Source: Muribaculaceae bacterium (GTDB taxonomy: Bacteria; Bacteroidota; Bacteroidia; Bacteroidales; Muribaculaceae). From it: a stretch of DNA of 64,000 nt. The position numbers were made by a program, and so were the translations under genes. The notes under the pieces are model-generated. The model was not told the origin of the DNA and ran no database searches. It was given only the letters and a program-made list of their open reading frames with translations. The DNA lies in NCBI GenBank assembly GCA_017505535.1, contig JAFVPD010000014.1, positions 1 through 64,000 of the forward strand, given 5' to 3'. Within the stretch, counting starts at the first letter, position 1; every line of letters begins with the position of its first letter. This document shows, in pieces, positions 28,593-38,340 of the stretch.

Positions 28593-29135
28593 TTATATAG
28601 AGGTGTAAAATTCGGTTTCCAGAGTCAGCCAACGGTTGAGCGTCTCTTGGGAATGTCGTGACATTGAATGTCTTATTCGTTCTATGTCCTTTTCTTTCAT
28701 GTCACCACTTTTAGAGTAGAATTTATCGGCATAGCATATTAATCGCTCCAATTTTGTCTCGGGGCAAAAGTCAATGCGAGGCAATGGTATAGATTGCTGA
28801 TCAATGTCGGCTATCGTAATCCCGGCGCCGGTGTGTCGCTCGGCCACACGCGCATAAACTTCCTCAATACCCTCACGACGAAGAATCTCAGCCCCAAGAA
28901 TGCCGTGCTTTATGTAAGGCTCCTTGCCGTGACACTCAATGTCGGGCGCATTGGTGAGGAATATCCCTATGTCGTGAAGCATCGCAGCCGTTCTGATGAT
29001 AGTGGGGTCAAGGTCGAGGTGTAGCTCTTGGGCTACTTTCACTGCCTTGTCGGCTACTTGGCGCGAGTGCTTAATGAGTATTTGCCGCAGAGGACTGTCG
29101 ATGGGATAGTATTTGTCAATGATGGTGTTGTACAT
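28593..29135 (-). CDS. HD-domain phosphohydrolase-like protein
   Basis: This small protein of 180 residues has an HD domain. The metal-binding residues are the His of LIKHSRQVADKA, the His-Asp pair in AAMLHDIGIF, and later histidines (CHGKEPYIKHG, ERHTGAGI). The pattern matches HDIG-type proteins close to tRNA 2'-phosphodiesterase/nucleotidase-like families, in which metal-dependent phosphomonoester or diester hydrolysis is usual; the substrate is unknown. It is convergent with lptD (4-bp gap between stops) and separated from ilvE by a strong palindromic terminator. Confidence 0.82.
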   Translation of the reverse strand: MYNTIIDKYYPIDSPLRQILIKHSRQVADKAVKVAQELHLDLDPTIIRTAAMLHDIGIFLTNAPDIECHGKEPYIKHGILGAEILRREGIEEVYARVAERHTGAGITIADIDQQSIPLPRIDFCPETKLERLICYADKFYSKSGDMKEKDIERIRHSMSRHSQETLNRWLTLETEFYTSI

Positions 29136-29151
29136 GATTGAGATGTATTAG

Positions 29152-29190
29152 AAAAGGGTCTAAATAGCCGAAGCCTTTTTAGACCCTTTT
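29152..29190. terminator. Bidirectional intrinsic terminator after ilvE
   Basis: AAAAGGGTCTAAA pairs with TTTAGACCCTTTT around a short loop. With A-runs and T-runs on both sides it can act in both directions. It lies between the ilvE stop and the HD gene start, so for minus-strand transcription it ends ilvE. Confidence 0.85.
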
Positions 29191-29213
29191 ATGTCATGTT
29201 TTTATGGGAATTA

Positions 29214-30236
29214 TTATTCTACTATAGTGTTCCAGCTATGAATATCTTCTTCTTCGCCAAGTTGAATGGCGCGAAGCTTGTTGTAAAGGGCTGTGGTGAC
29301 AGGCCCGGGATTTCCGTCTTTAGCAATTACATATTTTTTGCCGGTATCAATGTCGTCAATCTCAGCAATTGGCGAAGCTACTGCGGCAGTGCCACATGCT
29401 GCTGCTTCTTGAATTTCTTCAAGCTCTTCGAGAGTGATGTGTCGGCGTTCAACTTCCAATCCCATGTCTTGAGCAAGTTGTTGCAAAGTCATGTTTGTAA
29501 TTGACGGAAGGATTGATTCAGATGCCGGTGTGATGTATTTGCCATCTTTGATAGCAAAGAAGTTGGCAGGACCGCATTCATCAAGATATTTCTTTTCTTT
29601 AGGATCGAGATATAGAACAGCTGAGTATCCCATAGAATGAGCACGTTCACCTGCGTCGAGGCTGGCAGCATAGTTTCCGCCAACTTTCCAACGACCGGTT
29701 CCTTTAGGTGCAACACGGTCAAATTCGCGCATGATGCAGATGTTGGTGGGACGGAATCCTTCTTTGAAGTAGGGCCCTACGGGTGTCACGAGTATCAAGA
29801 ACAAGTATTCTTGAGATGGTTTTACGCCCACTTGAGCCGATGTGCCAATTTCGAGAGGACGAATATAGAGCGAAGCACCGCTACCATAGGGAGGAACGAA
29901 GCGTTCATTGAGTTTTACTACTTTTTTGACCATTTCGGTAAACAATTCAACAGGAATAGGTTGCATTTTTATACCTTTGGCCGATTCGATGATGCGCTTA
30001 GCATTTTCTTCAAGACGGAAGATGCGCACTTTGCCATCTTTGCCACGGAACGCTTTGAGCCCTTCAAAAATTTCTTGGCCATAGTGCAAAGCAGTTGCGG
30101 CGATGTGTATATTAATTGTTTCGGAGCTTGAAACTTCAATTTCGCCCCATTGACCGTTGCGATAGTAGCAACGCACGTTGTAGTCGGTGGGGATATAGCC
30201 AAACGATAGGTTTCCCCAATCTAATTCTTTTTCCAT
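29214..30236 (-). CDS. ilvE: Branched-chain amino acid aminotransferase
   Basis: This PLP-dependent fold-type IV aminotransferase of 340 residues interconverts Leu, Ile and Val with their 2-oxo acids. The PLP lysine is Lys184 in GRWKVGGNYAASLDAGERA. Other family features are HYGQEIFEGLKAFRG (about 51-65), SGASLYIRPLEIG (about 119-131) and the phosphate-binding EIQEAAACGTAAVASPIAEI (about 269-288). The length matches the long bacterial/eukaryotic BCAT subgroup. It carries out the last step of the pathway encoded by the separate ilv operon at 38444-44445. Confidence 0.95.
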   Translation of the reverse strand: MEKELDWGNLSFGYIPTDYNVRCYYRNGQWGEIEVSSSETINIHIAATALHYGQEIFEGLKAFRGKDGKVRIFRLEENAKRIIESAKGIKMQPIPVELFTEMVKKVVKLNERFVPPYGSGASLYIRPLEIGTSAQVGVKPSQEYLFLILVTPVGPYFKEGFRPTNICIMREFDRVAPKGTGRWKVGGNYAASLDAGERAHSMGYSAVLYLDPKEKKYLDECGPANFFAIKDGKYITPASESILPSITNMTLQQLAQDMGLEVERRHITLEELEEIQEAAACGTAAVASPIAEIDDIDTGKKYVIAKDGNPGPVTTALYNKLRAIQLGEEEDIHSWNTIVE

Positions 30237-30336
30237 AGAGCAAGTCGTAATAATTAGCGCGAAATTAATAATAATTCTTCACATTTGGCAATCTATTCTG
30301 TGAAATTTTACACATTAGGGCTTATTTTGTGCGATT

Positions 30337-30369
30337 TTTGCACATTCAACAACTTTTCCGTATGTTTGC
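30337..30369 (+). promoter_or_regulatory. Promoter of the DUF6056 gene
   Basis: TTTG (30337-30340), a 20-bp spacer and TATGTTTGC (30361-30369) match the consensus exactly, 21 bp before the start codon at 30391. The leader is therefore very short. Confidence 0.7.
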
Positions 30370-30390
30370 ACTCATTAAATTACTAATGAT

Positions 30391-31899
30391 ATGTCGGAAC
30401 ATAAAAATAGATTATTCATATTATATCCCATTCTCATTGTTTTTATCGCAGTCGTATATACCTTTGTGAGTTTCTTTGTGCCTTTGGTGGGAGATGATTT
30501 GGCACATATTAGAGATTATGGGACCAATTATCCCAGCTTGTGGTTGTATCCCAAGTTTATAGCCGTACATTGGATAAATATCAGTGGGCGTTGGGGAAAT
30601 CATCTGATGCCAATGATGATGAATCATCTGCCTCTGTGGGTGAATTATCTTTTAAATGGAGTGATGACTGCTGCATTTTTTGCGCTCGTTGTGAGAGTGT
30701 CGGGCTTTGCACGCCGTGGTGATTTGTTCCTACGTTTGACGCTTGTAGCCTTGCTGATGTTCACGATGTGTTGGTGGGATTCAATGTCGCTGTTCTGTTG
30801 CTCATATAATTATGTGTGGGCTACGGCAATCGGAATTGCATTTTTGTGGGTGTTTTTTAAAACGAGATGGGACGACCTTCGGGCAAAGTGGATTGTTGCT
30901 CCATTGCTGTGTGTGCTTGCCGGTATGGCCGGCTCAATGCATGAGGCAATGTCGATACCCCTTGCATGTGGATTGGGAGCGTATTTTTTCTTGACGGGAA
31001 ATTATCGTTATACCGATCGTTTTCAACGTACACTGTTGCTGTTCTTTTCACTCGGAGTGCTCATGGTGATAACTTCTCCCGGGTTGTGGCTCAGAGTGGG
31101 AGGAGGGGCTGAAGCTAACGACCCCATGTGGTTACTGGTACTGAAATCTGATTTCTATGCTTTGCTCCTTGTGCCGGTTGTGGTGGTGCTATGGCTGAAG
31201 AAACGCAGCTTTTTGGAAAGAATGGCCCATAGCGAGTGGATTATTTTTGCGGTAGCCGCAATAGTATCAATGGCTTTCAGTGCCGTTGGAGGAATAGTTG
31301 GTCGCAGTGGTTGGTTTGCACAGGTATTTGCACTCATTTCGCTCTATATACTCATTAATAATATATATGGAGGCAAGGTTGAGCGGACGTTTAAGAAAAT
31401 CCTCGCATTGGTGTTGTTTGCATTGATGGTTGCGCATTTGACACAGTTTGCCCTCACCCAGCGACAGTTGGGTGTCGAATTTGATGAGGTCGTGGCCCAG
31501 TATGGCTCATCATCAAATGGGGTAGTGTATAGCGACATCACAGGCGATGAACAATTGCCTTGGTGGTTGTTGCACAAGTGCCGCAGTGTGCCCGATCCCG
31601 ATGATACATATTTAAAATACACAATAGCCAAGTATCATGGCGATGAGTCAAGGTGGCCGGTGATTGTGCCACGGCGCATGCAAACGATAAATGTAGCCCA
31701 AATGCCCCCATCAATTGAGTTTGATGGAATCGTGGTGACACGTTTACACCCTAAAACCGAGCGCCATTCTACGGTTGAAATGTTTGATTATCAGAAATTC
31801 CAGCACGATGGAATAACCTACGTCGTTGAGCCTTTTGAAATTGATGGCCGACAATTGTATCTTGTATCGCCTCGCGACCTTGACCCGGGTGACCGATGA
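30391..31899 (+). CDS. DUF6056-like multi-pass membrane protein
   Basis: This protein of 502 residues has about ten hydrophobic segments in the first 350 residues and a hydrophilic C-terminal part. It shares the hallmarks of DUF6056 proteins: a conserved region after the first membrane helix (VPLVGDDLAHIRDYG, then HWINISGRWGNHL) and CWWDSMSLFCCSYNYVW. The arrangement of an acidic motif in the first periplasmic loop followed by many helices recalls GT-C type glycosyltransferases, and a role in transferring a lipid-linked sugar is a reasonable guess but unproven. It is monocistronic with its own promoter. Confidence 0.75.
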   Translation: MSEHKNRLFILYPILIVFIAVVYTFVSFFVPLVGDDLAHIRDYGTNYPSLWLYPKFIAVHWINISGRWGNHLMPMMMNHLPLWVNYLLNGVMTAAFFALVVRVSGFARRGDLFLRLTLVALLMFTMCWWDSMSLFCCSYNYVWATAIGIAFLWVFFKTRWDDLRAKWIVAPLLCVLAGMAGSMHEAMSIPLACGLGAYFFLTGNYRYTDRFQRTLLLFFSLGVLMVITSPGLWLRVGGGAEANDPMWLLVLKSDFYALLLVPVVVVLWLKKRSFLERMAHSEWIIFAVAAIVSMAFSAVGGIVGRSGWFAQVFALISLYILINNIYGGKVERTFKKILALVLFALMVAHLTQFALTQRQLGVEFDEVVAQYGSSSNGVVYSDITGDEQLPWWLLHKCRSVPDPDDTYLKYTIAKYHGDESRWPVIVPRRMQTINVAQMPPSIEFDGIVVTRLHPKTERHSTVEMFDYQKFQHDGITYVVEPFEIDGRQLYLVSPRDLDPGDR

Positions 31900-32332
31900 T
31901 AAAATAGACGTTATAGTTGTTGCTTTGATGTAGTTGAATAATTATGCGTGTCAAATAATATGCGTATATCGGGTTTTTGATAAAATATCCAAATGACAGA
32001 TTGCTAAAAAATATCATTTAAATACGATTCATCTGATAAATGTAATCATTTTACAATATTAAAATGATTGACGTGTTAGATGAGAAAATGTTGATATATT
32101 ACGATGTAAGTATGTGATTTATAAGGGGTAAAATGTGCTTTTGAGGTGTTGTAGTCGAAAATATCAAATTGTCAAAATGTTAAAATCGGGGAAAAAGTGC
32201 TTTGAACTGTTTAATGTAAGAGTTTTTTATATTATCTTTGCATTTTGTAATATGTCCTTATTTGTGGGATTTTATGCAATTTTGAAAGAAATATTCAATT
32301 AATATTAATTTTATGTCTAATTTAAACAAAGT
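31900..32332 (+). promoter_or_regulatory. AT-rich spacer with susC promoter
   Basis: The 433 bp between the DUF6056 gene and susC are AT-rich and contain no plausible gene. A -7 element TATCTTTGC at 32233-32241 fits the Bacteroidetes consensus; its expected -33 position carries TGTTTAA rather than TTTG. Transcription from there would give a leader of about 85 nt. No sigma/anti-sigma or hybrid two-component regulator gene, often found beside SusCD genes, is present. Confidence 0.45.
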
Positions 32333-35300
32333 ATGAAAAAGCTGTTTCTATTACTTTTGACAGTTGTCGCTTTCACGCTTAGTGCTGCTGCACAACGCAC
32401 AGTGACAGGTACTGTCGTGTATGCCGGAGACGGTGAGCCTCTTGCAGGCGCAACCATTTTGCCGGTAGGTGGTGGCAATGGTGTTGCAACAGACCTTGAT
32501 GGTAAGTTCACACTCACAGTTCCCGCCAAAGTGACAAAACTTAATGTGTCATACGTAGGTATGCTCACTCAGCAAGTGGAAATCACTGCCGGTGAGATGA
32601 AAATTGCGTTGACAAATTCTGAAAACAACCTTGACGAAGTTATGGTTGTTGCTTACGGTACTGAAAAGAAATCGGCCTTTACCGGTTCTGCATCAGTTGT
32701 TAAAGCCGACGCGCTCGAAGACCGTTTGGTATCTAACGTAACCAACGCCCTTGCAGGTGCTGTTGCCGGTGTGCAAATTCAAAGCGCTAACGGTCAACCA
32801 GGTACTTCTGCTACAGTGCGCGTACGTGGTGTTGGTTCACTTTATGCCAGCAACAGCCCATTGTATGTATTAGATGGTATCCCCTTTGATGGAGACATCG
32901 CATCAATCGCACCCAACGACATCGAGTCAATGACAGTGTTGAAAGACGCTGCTGCAGCTGCTCTTTATGGTGCTCGTGGTGCTAACGGTGTAATCCTCAT
33001 CACAACTAAAAAAGGTAAACAAGGTGATGCTAAAGTTACTTTCGACGCTCGTTGGGGTGCTAACTCTCGTCAAATAACAAACTACGACGTTATTGAAAGC
33101 GGTGAACAATATCTTGAACTTATGTATCAAGCTCTTTACAACTCTGCTTACTATCGTCAAGGTTTAGGTGCTGCTCAAGCTCACAACTACGCAAACAATA
33201 ACATTTGGAAAAACCTTGGTTATCAAACTTGGACTGTGCCCGATGGTCAATTGCTCATTGGTACAAATGGTAAAATCAATCCAAATGCTCGCCGTGGTTA
33301 TAGCGATGGACAATACTACTATACTCCCGATGATTGGGCCGAAGGAACATTCCGCAACGGATTGCGTCAAGAATATAACTTGAGCATTTCAGGTGGTACA
33401 GACCGTTTCAACTACTATGTATCAGCTAACTACCTCGAAGACGAAGGTATTATCGATAACTCAGCTTACGAACGTCTTGCAACTCGTGCCAGCGTTGACT
33501 ACAAAGCTAAAGAATGGTTGAAAGTGGGTACAAATATGTCATACACATATTCTGCATCAAAATATCCATCTGATCAAACAGCTTCTGGTTCATCAGGTAA
33601 CGCATTTAACATGGCCAACACTTTGGCGCCTGTACTTCCAATGTACGTGCGTAATGCCGATGGTTCAATCAAAATCGACGAACGTTTCAACCGCCCTGTT
33701 TATGACTATGGTGATGGTAAGAGCACAAACTTTGCTCGTAACTATATGAGTATGTCTAACCCTGCTTCTGACCTCATCTACAACGATACTCAATATCTTT
33801 CTGACATCTTCAATGGTAAGTGGTATGTTGAACTTACTCCTTTGAAAGGTCTTAGCGTTACAGGTAGCGTAGGTTACAGCCTCGATCAAACTCGCTATCA
33901 CGACTTTGGTAACCAATACTATGGACAAAGTGCCGCATATGGTGGTACAGCAGCTCAAGAAGCTAGCCGTTACATGGGCTTGAACCTCCAAGCACTTGCC
34001 AACTACAAGACTTCATTCAACAATGTACATAACATCGACATTCTTGCCGGTTATGAAAGCTACGAATATACAGAAGAATATGTTAGCGCAAACGGACAAG
34101 GAGTTTACCAAGATGGTAACTGGGCAGTAAACAATACACTTTTGGCTGCACGTCGTGGTTATGGTGCGTATGGTGAATATGCTACTCGTGGTATCATCGG
34201 TCGTGTAAACTACAACTATGACACAAAATACTACGGAAGCGTATCTTATCGTCGCGATGCATCTTCACGTTTCCATCCCGATAAACGTTGGGGTGACTTC
34301 TTCTCAGTGAGTGCTGCATGGGACGCTGCTAAAGAATCGTTCATCAAAGACAACGCTACTTGGGTTGACATGTTGAAGATTAAAGCTTCTTTCGGTCAAC
34401 AAGGTAACGATAACCTCGGAAATGGTTATGCTTACATCGACCAATATACTATCGGTGGTACCGACTCTTGGTCAGATGGTACACTTGCTTACAAAGGTAA
34501 CCCTGAATTGACTTGGGAAAAATCTAATGCATTCAACGTGGGTGCTGACTTCAGCTTGTGGCAAGGTAAACTCGCCGGTACAGTTGAATACTTCAGCCGT
34601 CAAACTTCAGACATGCTTTACAACCAACCAACTTCACCTTCACTTGGTTACTCTTCAATCCCTGTGAACATTGGTTCTATGCGCAACTATGGTGTTGAAA
34701 TCGAATTGAATTATCAACCCATCACTACTCGCAACATCACTTGGGATATCAACTTCAATGCAACATTCATCAACAACAAGATTATTGAACTTGCTCCCGA
34801 TTTGAAGGGTGAATTCATCAGCGGTTCAACAATCTGGCGCGAAGGTGAATCACGCTACCAATTCTATCTTGTTCAATATGCAGGTGTAGATCCTACAACC
34901 GGTGAAGCTCTCTACTGGGCTCGCACTCCAGAACAACAAATGAATGAAGAAACCGGTCAAATGGAAAATGTAAAAGACGAAAATGGTAAAACAGTATATA
35001 AACCAGGTCGTTATGCAACAACCGACTATGATGCTGCTTACAACACCAACCGTCAAGCAACCGGCGATATTCTCCCAACAGTTTATGGTGGTATAGGTAC
35101 AACTCTTAAAGCTTACGGCTTTGACTTCGGTCTTCAATGTTCTTACCAACTCGGCGGTAAAACATGGGACGATGGATATCAAGCATTCATGCACAGCGGT
35201 GACGCTCGTAACGCAGGTAACAACTGGCACAAAGATATCTTGAACGCTTGGACTCCCGAAAATACCAATACCGACGTTCCTCGTCTTGATGCAAACGATC

Positions 35301-35569
35301 CTTACGCTTTCAATGCTAACTCAAGCAACCGTGTACTCGTTTCATCTGACTACTTTGCAATCAACAATATCACTATCGGTTACACATTGCCTAACCGCTT
35401 GACTAAGAAGTTTGGCGTTGAGTCACTCCGCATCTATGGTGCAGCTGACAACGTAGCTCTCTTCTCAGCTCGCAAGGGTCTTGACCCACGTCAAAGCTAT
35501 ACAGGAGCAACAACTTCAACTTATACAGCAATGCGTTGTATCTCTGGTGGTGTTAAGCTCGTATTCTAA
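32333..35569 (+). CDS. SusC/RagA-type TonB-linked outer-membrane transporter
   Basis: This TonB-dependent receptor of 1078 residues takes up ligand, usually glycan or peptide, together with its SusD-like lid. The signal peptide runs to about residue 20 (FTLSAAAQ). A CarboxypepD_reg-like domain follows (about 22-97, GTVVYAGDGEPLAGATI). Then come a TonB-box-like segment (NLDEVMVVAYGTEKKSAFT), the plug (to about 225, with GARGANGVILITTKKG) and the barrel ending in GGVKLVF. No N-terminal STN domain is present, so it is not an anti-sigma signalling type. Codon choice is strikingly biased (GGT, CGT, AAC, GCT) compared with neighbouring genes, which suggests very high expression. The substrate cannot be read from the sequence. 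Confidence 0.93.
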   Translation: MKKLFLLLLTVVAFTLSAAAQRTVTGTVVYAGDGEPLAGATILPVGGGNGVATDLDGKFTLTVPAKVTKLNVSYVGMLTQQVEITAGEMKIALTNSENNLDEVMVVAYGTEKKSAFTGSASVVKADALEDRLVSNVTNALAGAVAGVQIQSANGQPGTSATVRVRGVGSLYASNSPLYVLDGIPFDGDIASIAPNDIESMTVLKDAAAAALYGARGANGVILITTKKGKQGDAKVTFDARWGANSRQITNYDVIESGEQYLELMYQALYNSAYYRQGLGAAQAHNYANNNIWKNLGYQTWTVPDGQLLIGTNGKINPNARRGYSDGQYYYTPDDWAEGTFRNGLRQEYNLSISGGTDRFNYYVSANYLEDEGIIDNSAYERLATRASVDYKAKEWLKVGTNMSYTYSASKYPSDQTASGSSGNAFNMANTLAPVLPMYVRNADGSIKIDERFNRPVYDYGDGKSTNFARNYMSMSNPASDLIYNDTQYLSDIFNGKWYVELTPLKGLSVTGSVGYSLDQTRYHDFGNQYYGQSAAYGGTAAQEASRYMGLNLQALANYKTSFNNVHNIDILAGYESYEYTEEYVSANGQGVYQDGNWAVNNTLLAARRGYGAYGEYATRGIIGRVNYNYDTKYYGSVSYRRDASSRFHPDKRWGDFFSVSAAWDAAKESFIKDNATWVDMLKIKASFGQQGNDNLGNGYAYIDQYTIGGTDSWSDGTLAYKGNPELTWEKSNAFNVGADFSLWQGKLAGTVEYFSRQTSDMLYNQPTSPSLGYSSIPVNIGSMRNYGVEIELNYQPITTRNITWDINFNATFINNKIIELAPDLKGEFISGSTIWREGESRYQFYLVQYAGVDPTTGEALYWARTPEQQMNEETGQMENVKDENGKTVYKPGRYATTDYDAAYNTNRQATGDILPTVYGGIGTTLKAYGFDFGLQCSYQLGGKTWDDGYQAFMHSGDARNAGNNWHKDILNAWTPENTNTDVPRLDANDPYAFNANSSNRVLVSSDYFAINNITIGYTLPNRLTKKFGVESLRIYGAADNVALFSARKGLDPRQSYTGATTSTYTAMRCISGGVKLVF

Positions 35570-35597
35570 TCATTTAATTAAACTGAAAGTATAAACA

Positions 35598-37205
35598 ATG
35601 AAAGCTTTAAATAAAATACTTGCTACTGCAATGTCGGGGCTTTTGCTCGTAGGTTGTAACGACCTCGACACAGAACCCCTCGGCAGCACCGTTACTGCCG
35701 ACCAAAAAGAGGACGTGTATGCCAATGACCCCGGAATGCTTGAAGCTTCTGTGACAGGTATCACTACCATGTCAAGCCTCTTTGGTAACGCATTAGGTAC
35801 AGACTATCACAATGACTTTGGTTATCCAGCATTGATGTTGGCAATGGATACTCGTGGCTATGACTTCGTGAGCGAATACACCGGTTACAACTGGTTCTCG
35901 GCACAAGTTGGTTACGAAGACCACATTACTAATAGTGTTTACACATATAATGTATGGCGTACACTTTACAACCAAATTTATTCGGCAAATGCTGTTGTAA
36001 GTGCGGTTGACCCTGCAACTGAAGACCCAACTCTTCAATATTATCTTGCACAAGCATTGGCCTACCGTGCATTTGACTATCACGCTCTTGCACAACTTTA
36101 CCAATTCACTTACGCTACACACAAATCAGCACCCTGTGTACCCCTCGTACTCGCTGAAAATTCTGACGAAGTAGCTGCAGCCGGAGGTGCACCTCGTTCA
36201 ACAGTAGAAGAAGTTTATACCCAAATTCTTAGCGACTTGAATGCTGCAATCGCTTTGCTCGAAAAAACATCTGTTGCTCCTGCCGCAGGTCGCGCCGGTA
36301 AAAAATACTTCTCAGTAGGTGCTGCTTATGGTCTTCGTGCACGTGTACACTTGACAATGCAAAATTGGGCTCAAGCAGCTGCCGATGCTCAATCAGCTAT
36401 CACTAAGTCAGGCGCTACTCCTTATTCAAGAACTGATGTTGCACAACCTTCATTTGCAACAGCTGACGACAATGCTTGGATGCTTGCTGTAATCGTAGAA
36501 GAAGGTGACCGTGTGGTAACTACAGGTATCTGTAACTGGCCATCACACATGGGTTCTTTGAACTATGGTTATGCTTCAGTAGGTGCATGGCGTTGCGTTA
36601 GCCAAAAACTTTACAAGTCAATTCCTGAAACTGACGTGCGTAAAGGTTGGTGGTTGGACGCTAATGGCCGTTCAGTTAACTTGAACTCTCAACAACAAGA
36701 CTATATTACAAACACAGCAGGAGCTTATCCTTATACTCAAGTTAAATTTGCTCCATATCAAGGTGTGATTTATCAAGATGTAAATGCTAATGATATACCT
36801 TTGATGCGTGTAGAAGAAATGTACCTCATTCTTGCTGAAGCTCAAGCAATGGCCGGTGATGCAGCAACTGGTGCAGCTACTCTTCAATCATTTGTAAGCA
36901 CATATCGTGACCCTGCCTACACTGTTAAGGCCGGTGCAACAAAAGAAGAAGTTCAAAATGCTGTTTACAACCAACGCCGTATCGAGCTTTGGGGTGAAGG
37001 TATGTCATACTTTGACTTGATGCGCCTCCAAAAAGGTGTTGACCGTCGTGGTGCCGGATTCCAATCAGCTTATGTGTATAACATTGCTCCTGATGATCCT
37101 ATCCTCATTCTTCTTCTCCCACTTGGCGAAGTTGAAGCTAACCCCAACCTTGGTGACAACAACCCGGAATCAAGCACTCCGATGCCTGTCCCCGATACTT
37201 TATAA
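35598..37205 (+). CDS. SusD/RagB-like surface lipoprotein
   Basis: This SusD-family lipoprotein of 535 residues forms the lid over the SusC barrel and binds the substrate on the cell surface. The lipobox is LLLVGCNDL (Cys20). TPR-like helices are visible, for example YYLAQALAYRAFDYHALAQL and ARVHLTMQNWAQAAADAQSA. The conserved C-terminal region contains RVEEMYLILAEAQAM and RRIELWGEGMSYFDLMRLQK. It lies 28 bp after susC and has the same strong codon bias, so the two are an operon. Confidence 0.93.
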   Translation: MKALNKILATAMSGLLLVGCNDLDTEPLGSTVTADQKEDVYANDPGMLEASVTGITTMSSLFGNALGTDYHNDFGYPALMLAMDTRGYDFVSEYTGYNWFSAQVGYEDHITNSVYTYNVWRTLYNQIYSANAVVSAVDPATEDPTLQYYLAQALAYRAFDYHALAQLYQFTYATHKSAPCVPLVLAENSDEVAAAGGAPRSTVEEVYTQILSDLNAAIALLEKTSVAPAAGRAGKKYFSVGAAYGLRARVHLTMQNWAQAAADAQSAITKSGATPYSRTDVAQPSFATADDNAWMLAVIVEEGDRVVTTGICNWPSHMGSLNYGYASVGAWRCVSQKLYKSIPETDVRKGWWLDANGRSVNLNSQQQDYITNTAGAYPYTQVKFAPYQGVIYQDVNANDIPLMRVEEMYLILAEAQAMAGDAATGAATLQSFVSTYRDPAYTVKAGATKEEVQNAVYNQRRIELWGEGMSYFDLMRLQKGVDRRGAGFQSAYVYNIAPDDPILILLLPLGEVEANPNLGDNNPESSTPMPVPDTL

Positions 37206-37234
37206 TTTCATTCTAACTTTTAATAGATAATACA

Positions 37235-38086
37235 ATGAAACTATTGAAATTTCCAGTTTTGGCAATGCTTGCTGTTTCTGCTCTCGTTACGTCATGTAGC
37301 GACGAAGGTAGCTGGGACGGATATGTTGAAAAGGGTGATGTTTACACTTTCGACCAAGCGTCTGCAAATTATAACTTTACTCCTGTAACTGTTCAGGATT
37401 CAATCGTTATTACATTGACTCGTAGTAACACTGCTGAAGAGGTTGTACTTCCTATCGTTGCAGATTTAGATGAAGGTCTTACCGGACCATCAGAAGTGAA
37501 ATTCGCTAAAGGTGAAAACCAAGCTGACTATATTATCACTGTAGGCGCCCTCACTATTGGTGAGCCCCTTGAAGCTACACTCTCTTTTGACGAAGAACTT
37601 GTGTCTGTTTCAGGTGCTGCTGAATGTGTTGTAAATATTATGCTTGACTATACATGGGTTTCAGCAGGTAGCTGTCAAATGTACTCACAATGGGCAGATA
37701 ACTCATCTCCTGTTCGTGTGCCCATTGAAAAGGCTGCTGAAGGTGATGGTCTCTATCGCTTTGAATCACCCTACTATTATCTTGAACCCAACTATTGTCC
37801 TGAACCAGGTTATCACGTACAATTCTACCTTGATGAGAACTACAATGCTTTGGCAGTGGATCAATTTACTTACATTGGAGAATTGATTACCATTGAGGGC
37901 GTTAGCTACGATGCTGTACTTTGCTGCTTAGCTGATGGTAGCTATGGTTGTCAATTTGTTAACGCCGGTTCAACATTCCTCATCAATGCCGTGATGGGTT
38001 ATGATGTAGGTGGTGGTTCTATCGGATTGTACACTTATGAAACTATCCAATTGCTTTGGGATGAAGGTTATCCCGGTGCTCAATAA
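37235..38086 (+). CDS. Putative surface lipoprotein of the SusCD operon
   Basis: This lipoprotein of 283 residues has a signal ending in SALVTSC followed by SDEGSWDG, and the acidic residues after Cys suit surface export in Bacteroidetes. Beta-rich content is visible: a Calx-beta or DUF-like region (about 40-135: SIVITLTRSNTAEEVVLPIV, then EATLSFDEEL) followed by a second domain with aromatic-rich loops (YYYLEPNYCPEPGYHVQFYL). Position and secretion type suggest a SusE/SusF-like auxiliary ligand-binding lipoprotein, but no sequence family was recognised. It follows susD by 29 bp and is closed by a strong terminator. Confidence 0.75.
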   Translation: MKLLKFPVLAMLAVSALVTSCSDEGSWDGYVEKGDVYTFDQASANYNFTPVTVQDSIVITLTRSNTAEEVVLPIVADLDEGLTGPSEVKFAKGENQADYIITVGALTIGEPLEATLSFDEELVSVSGAAECVVNIMLDYTWVSAGSCQMYSQWADNSSPVRVPIEKAAEGDGLYRFESPYYYLEPNYCPEPGYHVQFYLDENYNALAVDQFTYIGELITIEGVSYDAVLCCLADGSYGCQFVNAGSTFLINAVMGYDVGGGSIGLYTYETIQLLWDEGYPGAQ

Positions 38087-38108
38087 GTAAATACAAATTA
38101 CTTCCAAT

Positions 38109-38139
38109 AAAAAGGTTGCGAAATTTCGCAACCTTTTTT
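38109..38139 (+). terminator. Intrinsic terminator of the susCD operon
   Basis: AAAAAGGTTGCGAAA pairs directly with TTTCGCAACCTTTTT in a nearly loopless palindrome, followed by more T. It lies 22 bp after the lipoprotein stop codon. Confidence 0.9.
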
Positions 38140-38217
38140 ATTTTTGTGCTAATTGAGTCACAATGATGGCGTTTTATTGCATTTAGAAAGTCAAAAGTGC
38201 GTTTTTTGCGTAAATTA

Positions 38218-38250
38218 TTTGCGTATTAACTCTAAACACTATAATTTTGC
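38218..38250 (+). promoter_or_regulatory. Promoter of the ilv operon leader
   Basis: TTTG (38218-38221), 20 bp and TAATTTTGC (38242-38250) match the consensus exactly. Transcription would start near 38257, about 18 nt before the leader peptide start codon and about 187 nt before ilvD. Confidence 0.75.
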
Positions 38251-38274
38251 AATCATAAAAGTAAAATTAGAATT

Positions 38275-38340
38275 ATGTTTAATCAATACTCTCAACTACT
38301 ACAAGTCGTGGTCGTCGTCCTATTGGAGCAGGAGGGCTAA
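38275..38340 (+). CDS. ilv operon leader peptide (Val/Leu-rich, attenuation)
   Basis: This small open reading frame of 21 codons encodes MFNQYSQLLQVVVVVLLEQEG. Five consecutive Val codons (38305-38319) are flanked by Leu pairs, two of the Leu codons before them and one after being CTA. It begins 18 nt after the predicted transcription start and ends 104 nt before ilvD. This matches leader peptides such as IvbL of enterobacteria, where ribosome stalling at Val/Leu codons during shortage of charged tRNA prevents termination. Only this frame has a start codon; the adjacent frame is open but starts without ATG. Function is inferred from composition and position. Confidence 0.7.
   Translation: MFNQYSQLLQVVVVVLLEQEG

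Noticed and set aside
32333..38086. Complete polysaccharide utilisation locus
   Set aside because: SusC, SusD and one lipoprotein are present, but no glycoside hydrolase, lyase or regulator gene lies beside them.
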